Of a stretch of DNA of 10,214 nucleotides, positions 7,059-10,214 are shown piece by piece; position 1 is the first letter of the stretch, and the number at the start of each line of letters is the position of its first letter. Origin of the DNA: Trueperaceae bacterium (GTDB lineage: Bacteria; Deinococcota; Deinococci; Deinococcales; Trueperaceae); NCBI GenBank assembly GCA_007121175.1, contig SKMG01000043.1, forward strand, positions 1-10,214, written 5' to 3'. A program made the position numbers and the translations under genes. The notes under the pieces are model-generated. The model worked only from the letters and a program-made list of their open reading frames with translations. It searched no databases and had not been told where the DNA came from.

Positions 7059-8621
7059 TCACCGGCGCGGCCCGTCGACCTCCGACGGGCCGCGCTCGTC
7101 GCCGAAGATCTCGTGGTACAGATCCTCCCCATGGCTGGTGGCCTCCGGAGCGCCCGGCAGCAGCTCGAAGGTCCGCGTGCCGTCTGGGCGCCGCTGCGCC
7201 CGCAGGAACAGCGCCGCGTCGTCGGCCTGCTCGAAGTACGAGCGCGCGAAGTCGTTCAGGTGGGTCACGAAGAACACCTGCACGCCGGCCTCCGTGAGCG
7301 CCTGGACGATCTGCCGCGCGATCTCGGAGCCCTCGCGCTCGTTGGTGGCAGCGAACGACTCGTTGAGCAGCAGCAGCGAGCCGGCGCGGAGACCTGGCCC
7401 GAACTCCGTGACCAGTGAGCGCATCCTGGCGAGCTCCTCGTCGAGCTTGCCGCGCCGCATGCTGGGGTCCTCCTCGCGCTTGAAGTGCGTGACGATCCGG
7501 GGTGCGACGCTGGCGTGAAACGAGCTCGCTGGCGCGAACAGGCCGCACTGCATCAGCAGCTGCGCCAGGCCGACGCTGCGCAGGAAGGTGGTCTTGCCGC
7601 CCTGGTTGGCGCCGGTGATGACCACGAGCTCGCGCCGGTCGGCGGCGAGCTCATTGCCGACCGGGCGCAGGGCGCCGTTGAGGGCCAGACAGGGATCGAA
7701 CAGGTCGCGGCCCGAGCGACGGCGCTCGGCGGGCGCGAGCGGCTCGGGCATGCAGCGCGGCGCACCGAGCTCGTCGAGCCGCGCAGCCAGGTTCAAGGCC
7801 CCGAGGTAGAAAGCCGTCTCGGCCCGCAGCGCCCCGAAGAACGCCAGGATGTTCTCGATCGCCTGAGCCAGTACGTCTGCGACGCGTTCCAAGCCTCGGT
7901 CGCGCTCGTCGGCGAGCTCGCGCGCCAGCTTCTCGTCGCGCGGCGGCAGCTCGAAGGTGAACTCGAGATCGGCGCGCCTGAGTCGCCGCCGCAGCCAGCG
8001 CCGCAGCCACTTCAGCGGATGCGGCTCGCCCACAGCGCGTGAGCGCAGCACCCGGTCCGCGGCCTTGTTGCCCGGCCCCAGGCGAGCGCTCACCAGCACG
8101 CCGCCCTTCAGCGACAATTCTGCTACGTGCGACTCGATCTCGGACAGGCGCGCCTCTGCGAGCTCCTCGCGGATCAGCGCGAACAGCGTGGTGAAGCCCT
8201 CCGAGGCGAAGCGCTGGCCGTGCTTCTCAGCGATGCGCCGCAGCGCACGGAACGACTCGACGAGGATGCGCAAGACCTCGCGCGAGTGGCGCACCCCGTA
8301 CCCCGGGTGGTCGCGTAGGAAGGTCCACGACGACCGCTTGGGGCGCTCGATGCTCGCGCCCGCGAGCGCATAGAGCTCGCGAACCACCTCGGGGTTGGCC
8401 TGGCAGTCGCGCAGCACCGCCTGGCGGTAACCGATGGCGGCCGGATCGTCGAGCGGCTCGAGCAGGACCCGGCGCGCGACCTCGGCCTTGAAGGCGTCGC
8501 CATCTGCCATCGCGGCGACCAGCGTGCGCAGCTCGAGGTCCTGGAAGAGCGCTTCGGCGTGCGGTGGCAGCGGGTCGTCGAGCGCGACGTCGCGCGCCCG
8601 GTGCATCAGCCGTGGTCTCAT
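7059..8621 (-). CDS. MutS-like ATPase, second gene of paralogous pair (switch His retained)
   Basis: A 520-residue protein with a C-terminal MutS-type ABC ATPase. Walker A is TGANQGGKTTF (336-346), matching the GPNMGGKST of MutS. Walker B is LLLLNESFAAT, with Asn420-Glu421 where MutS has Asp-Glu. The switch motif FFVTHLNDFA retains His454, and the end TSHGEDLYHEIFG resembles the SFGEDLYRRIFG-type tail of MutS relatives. The N-terminal 300 residues are charged and helix-forming, consistent with a MutS core/lever region. The F-x-E mismatch-reading domain of MutS and the Smr nuclease domain of MutS2 are absent. The start at 8621 overlaps the upstream paralogue's stop by 4 bp (ATGA), with no good Shine-Dalgarno of its own, so it is probably translationally coupled. 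A DNA-structure or recombination role is inferred from the family; true mismatch repair is unlikely. Confidence 0.9.
   Translation of the reverse strand: MRPRLMHRARDVALDDPLPPHAEALFQDLELRTLVAAMADGDAFKAEVARRVLLEPLDDPAAIGYRQAVLRDCQANPEVVRELYALAGASIERPKRSSWTFLRDHPGYGVRHSREVLRILVESFRALRRIAEKHGQRFASEGFTTLFALIREELAEARLSEIESHVAELSLKGGVLVSARLGPGNKAADRVLRSRAVGEPHPLKWLRRWLRRRLRRADLEFTFELPPRDEKLARELADERDRGLERVADVLAQAIENILAFFGALRAETAFYLGALNLAARLDELGAPRCMPEPLAPAERRRSGRDLFDPCLALNGALRPVGNELAADRRELVVITGANQGGKTTFLRSVGLAQLLMQCGLFAPASSFHASVAPRIVTHFKREEDPSMRRGKLDEELARMRSLVTEFGPGLRAGSLLLLNESFAATNEREGSEIARQIVQALTEAGVQVFFVTHLNDFARSYFEQADDAALFLRAQRRPDGTRTFELLPGAPEATSHGEDLYHEIFGDERGPSEVDGPRR
7065..7095. terminator. 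Bidirectional hairpin between convergent hppA and MutS-like operon
   Basis: Positions 7065-7077 pair perfectly with 7083-7095 (13 bp, 5-nt loop). The hairpin starts 37 nt after the hppA stop and lies wholly within the last codons of the leftward MutS-like gene. It is well placed to end hppA transcription and, being symmetric, perhaps transcription from the other side. There is no T-run, like the equally strong hairpin behind ppsA. Confidence 0.65.
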
Positions 8622-10135
8622 GAGCGCAGCAGCCGTGTGAGCTCGTCGTAGGTGAGTTGGTGTGCACGCGCGATCGCGACGGCGTGCGCGCGGCCGTCGG
8701 CGGGCCGGCGCGCGATCAGGAAGGTGCGCCGTGCCGGGTCGTCGGCGGCGACCGTGGCCACCGCGCTGACCACACGCTCGCCCTGCGACGCGAGCTCGTC
8801 GATGAACGTCACCCAGACGCCGAGCACGTCGAGCTCGAGCAGCCGCTCCATGACCCCCCGCCCTAAGAACAGCGCGTCGTCGACCGTCGTGGCGCTGAAC
8901 GCCTCGTTCATGATCACGATGCTGCGCGGGGTCGCACGCTCGAGCAGCGCACGCACCCGCAGCAGCTCGTCTTGCAGCTTGCCGCGTAGCGCCCGCGCGT
9001 CCTCCTGCTGCTCGAAGTGCGTCAGCACCTGATCGGCCAAGAAGAGGCTGGCCTCGCGGGCGGGCACCGGGCAACCGAGCCCGGCGAGCACGTGGAGCTG
9101 GCCGAAGGTGCGGGCGAAGGTGGTCTTGCCACCCTGGTTGGCGCCGGTGACGACGAAGATGCGCTCGCATCCGATCAGCTCGAAGTCGTTGCTCACCACG
9201 GTGCCCCCGTCGGGCAGGAGCGAGCGGGCCAGAGCGGCGTCGAAGGCGGCCACCACCCGCTCGGTCTTGTCGCGCCCCGACAGGCTGGGATAGCAGAAGC
9301 CGAGCCCGGCCTCCTCGAAGCGCCGCCGGTACTCGCGGTAGCCGAGGTAGAACTGGACCTCCCGGTCGAACGCTGCGACGACGGGGTCGAGGTAGTCGGG
9401 AAAGCGCTCGTGGAACGCCTCCACTGCTGCGAACAGCTCCGGGAAGCGCTTGGCGACGCGCTCGAAGATGGCCGCCTCGATGCGGCCCATCGCCAGTGAG
9501 GCGGGCCGCTTCTCCGTGCGCAGCCGCCGCGGTCGCGGCCCGAAGCGGGCGAAGGTGCGCTCGACGGCGGCGTCGAGGTCGACCTCGTCGGCCAGTGGAT
9601 GGACGGTGACGCGCTCCGGCGTGAACTCCATGACGTAGCGCAGCTCGTCGAGCTCCTGCCCGAGGCGGGTGGCCTCGCCGGAGAGCTCGGTGAAGCTCGG
9701 GGACGCCACCAGCGAGGCCAGGTAGTCGGCGATGCGGGCGAGACCGCGCGACCGGGGCGCGCCCGCGGCGAGCTCGGCCGACAGGCGCGCGACCGCCGCG
9801 CAGTAGCTGCGCGCTGCGTCGAGGTGCAGCCGGTGCCGTTGCTTGACGTTGCGCAAGGTGGCGGCCTGCTCAGCCTGGTTGCGCATGCCGCGCAGTTCGC
9901 GCCCGAACGCCTCGACGGAGGCTCGCAGCGCGTCGTCGTCGAGCTCGCGGAACACCTCGTGCCGGTAGGCGACCTCGTCGACGGTCTTCAGCGGCGCGTA
10001 GAAGAGCGGCCGCAGGCCATAGGCCTCGCGACCGGCGGTCACGGCGGCGACCACCTGGTCGAGGTTGAGGTCCTTGAAGCAGGCCGGCGCCGCGGCCGGT
10101 TCGCGTTCGGCGAGCGGCCGCGGCTCGAGATGCAT
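8618..10135 (-). CDS. MutS-like ATPase, first gene of paralogous pair (switch His lost)
   Basis: Paralogue of the next gene in the operon, with the same layout: a short N-terminal FKDLNL segment matching FQDLEL, a helical middle, and a MutS-type ATPase. Walker A is TGANQGGKTTF (330-340) and Walker B is SIVIMNEAFSAT, with Asn410-Glu411 instead of Asp-Glu. The switch position reads VWVTFIDELA: Phe444 replaces the His found 34 residues after the Asn in the partner, so hydrolysis at this site may be impaired. The C-terminal ARAHQLTYDELTRLL resembles the helix-turn-helix end of MutS. The start chosen, ATG 10135 (505 residues), begins nearest to where the partner begins. GTG 10180 (520 residues) is equally possible, and the frame stays open to the window edge, so a start further upstream is not excluded. 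It overlaps the downstream gene by 4 bp. No mismatch-binding or nuclease domain is recognisable. Confidence 0.88.
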   Translation of the reverse strand: MHLEPRPLAEREPAAAPACFKDLNLDQVVAAVTAGREAYGLRPLFYAPLKTVDEVAYRHEVFRELDDDALRASVEAFGRELRGMRNQAEQAATLRNVKQRHRLHLDAARSYCAAVARLSAELAAGAPRSRGLARIADYLASLVASPSFTELSGEATRLGQELDELRYVMEFTPERVTVHPLADEVDLDAAVERTFARFGPRPRRLRTEKRPASLAMGRIEAAIFERVAKRFPELFAAVEAFHERFPDYLDPVVAAFDREVQFYLGYREYRRRFEEAGLGFCYPSLSGRDKTERVVAAFDAALARSLLPDGGTVVSNDFELIGCERIFVVTGANQGGKTTFARTFGQLHVLAGLGCPVPAREASLFLADQVLTHFEQQEDARALRGKLQDELLRVRALLERATPRSIVIMNEAFSATTVDDALFLGRGVMERLLELDVLGVWVTFIDELASQGERVVSAVATVAADDPARRTFLIARRPADGRAHAVAIARAHQLTYDELTRLLRS

Positions 10136-10214
10136 GATGCTCGGCCCCAGCGCGGCCGCGTCGCCCACCTCGCCTGCCACCGTTAGGCCCGGACGGGCGC
10201 GCGCGGGCGCTCGG

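Overview
This is a 10.2-kb stretch of very GC-rich bacterial chromosome. It carries six protein genes, all complete or nearly so, and no sign of phage, transposon, CRISPR or rRNA/tRNA genes. Placement is uncertain. The high GC, the apparently leaderless start at 2792 behind an extended -10 box (TGn-TAnnnT), and the pairing of MutS-like genes would fit an actinobacterial-type genome. A Myxococcota-like or other high-GC phylum cannot be excluded.

Layout, left to right. Positions 1-60 hold a short 15-bp tandem repeat, perhaps the tail of a gene entering from the left. A strong 13-bp hairpin (62-90) closes ppsA, the phosphoenolpyruvate synthase gene, which runs leftward (2513 to 108). A 278-bp intergenic region divides ppsA from a rightward two-gene operon: a sugar-phosphate nucleotidyltransferase (2792-3517) and a GHMP-family sugar kinase (3514-4479), overlapping by 4 bp. 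A 530-bp gap without a convincing gene follows. It is rich in inverted and direct repeats, and one predicted hairpin shows a CCUCCUU (anti-Shine-Dalgarno-like) loop. Next comes hppA, a membrane pyrophosphatase with the K+-dependent signature (5010-7028). It converges on a leftward two-gene operon (10135 to 7059) encoding two paralogous MutS-like ATPases that also overlap by 4 bp. A 13-bp hairpin at 7065-7095 sits at the convergence point, inside the last codons of the second MutS-like gene.

How the genes work together. PpsA feeds gluconeogenesis. The kinase/nucleotidyltransferase pair looks like a sugar-activation cassette (sugar to sugar-phosphate to NDP-sugar) for surface polysaccharide or glycoprotein synthesis. 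The nucleotidyltransferase reaction releases pyrophosphate, which a membrane pyrophosphatase could hydrolyse to pump ions; this link is inference only. The two MutS-like proteins lack recognisable mismatch-binding and Smr nuclease domains. They share an unusual Asn in Walker B, and only one keeps the switch His, so they look like a functionally asymmetric heterodimer. This pair, the motif-degenerate sugar-activation cassette and the structured 4480-5009 gap are the parts most worth a second look.
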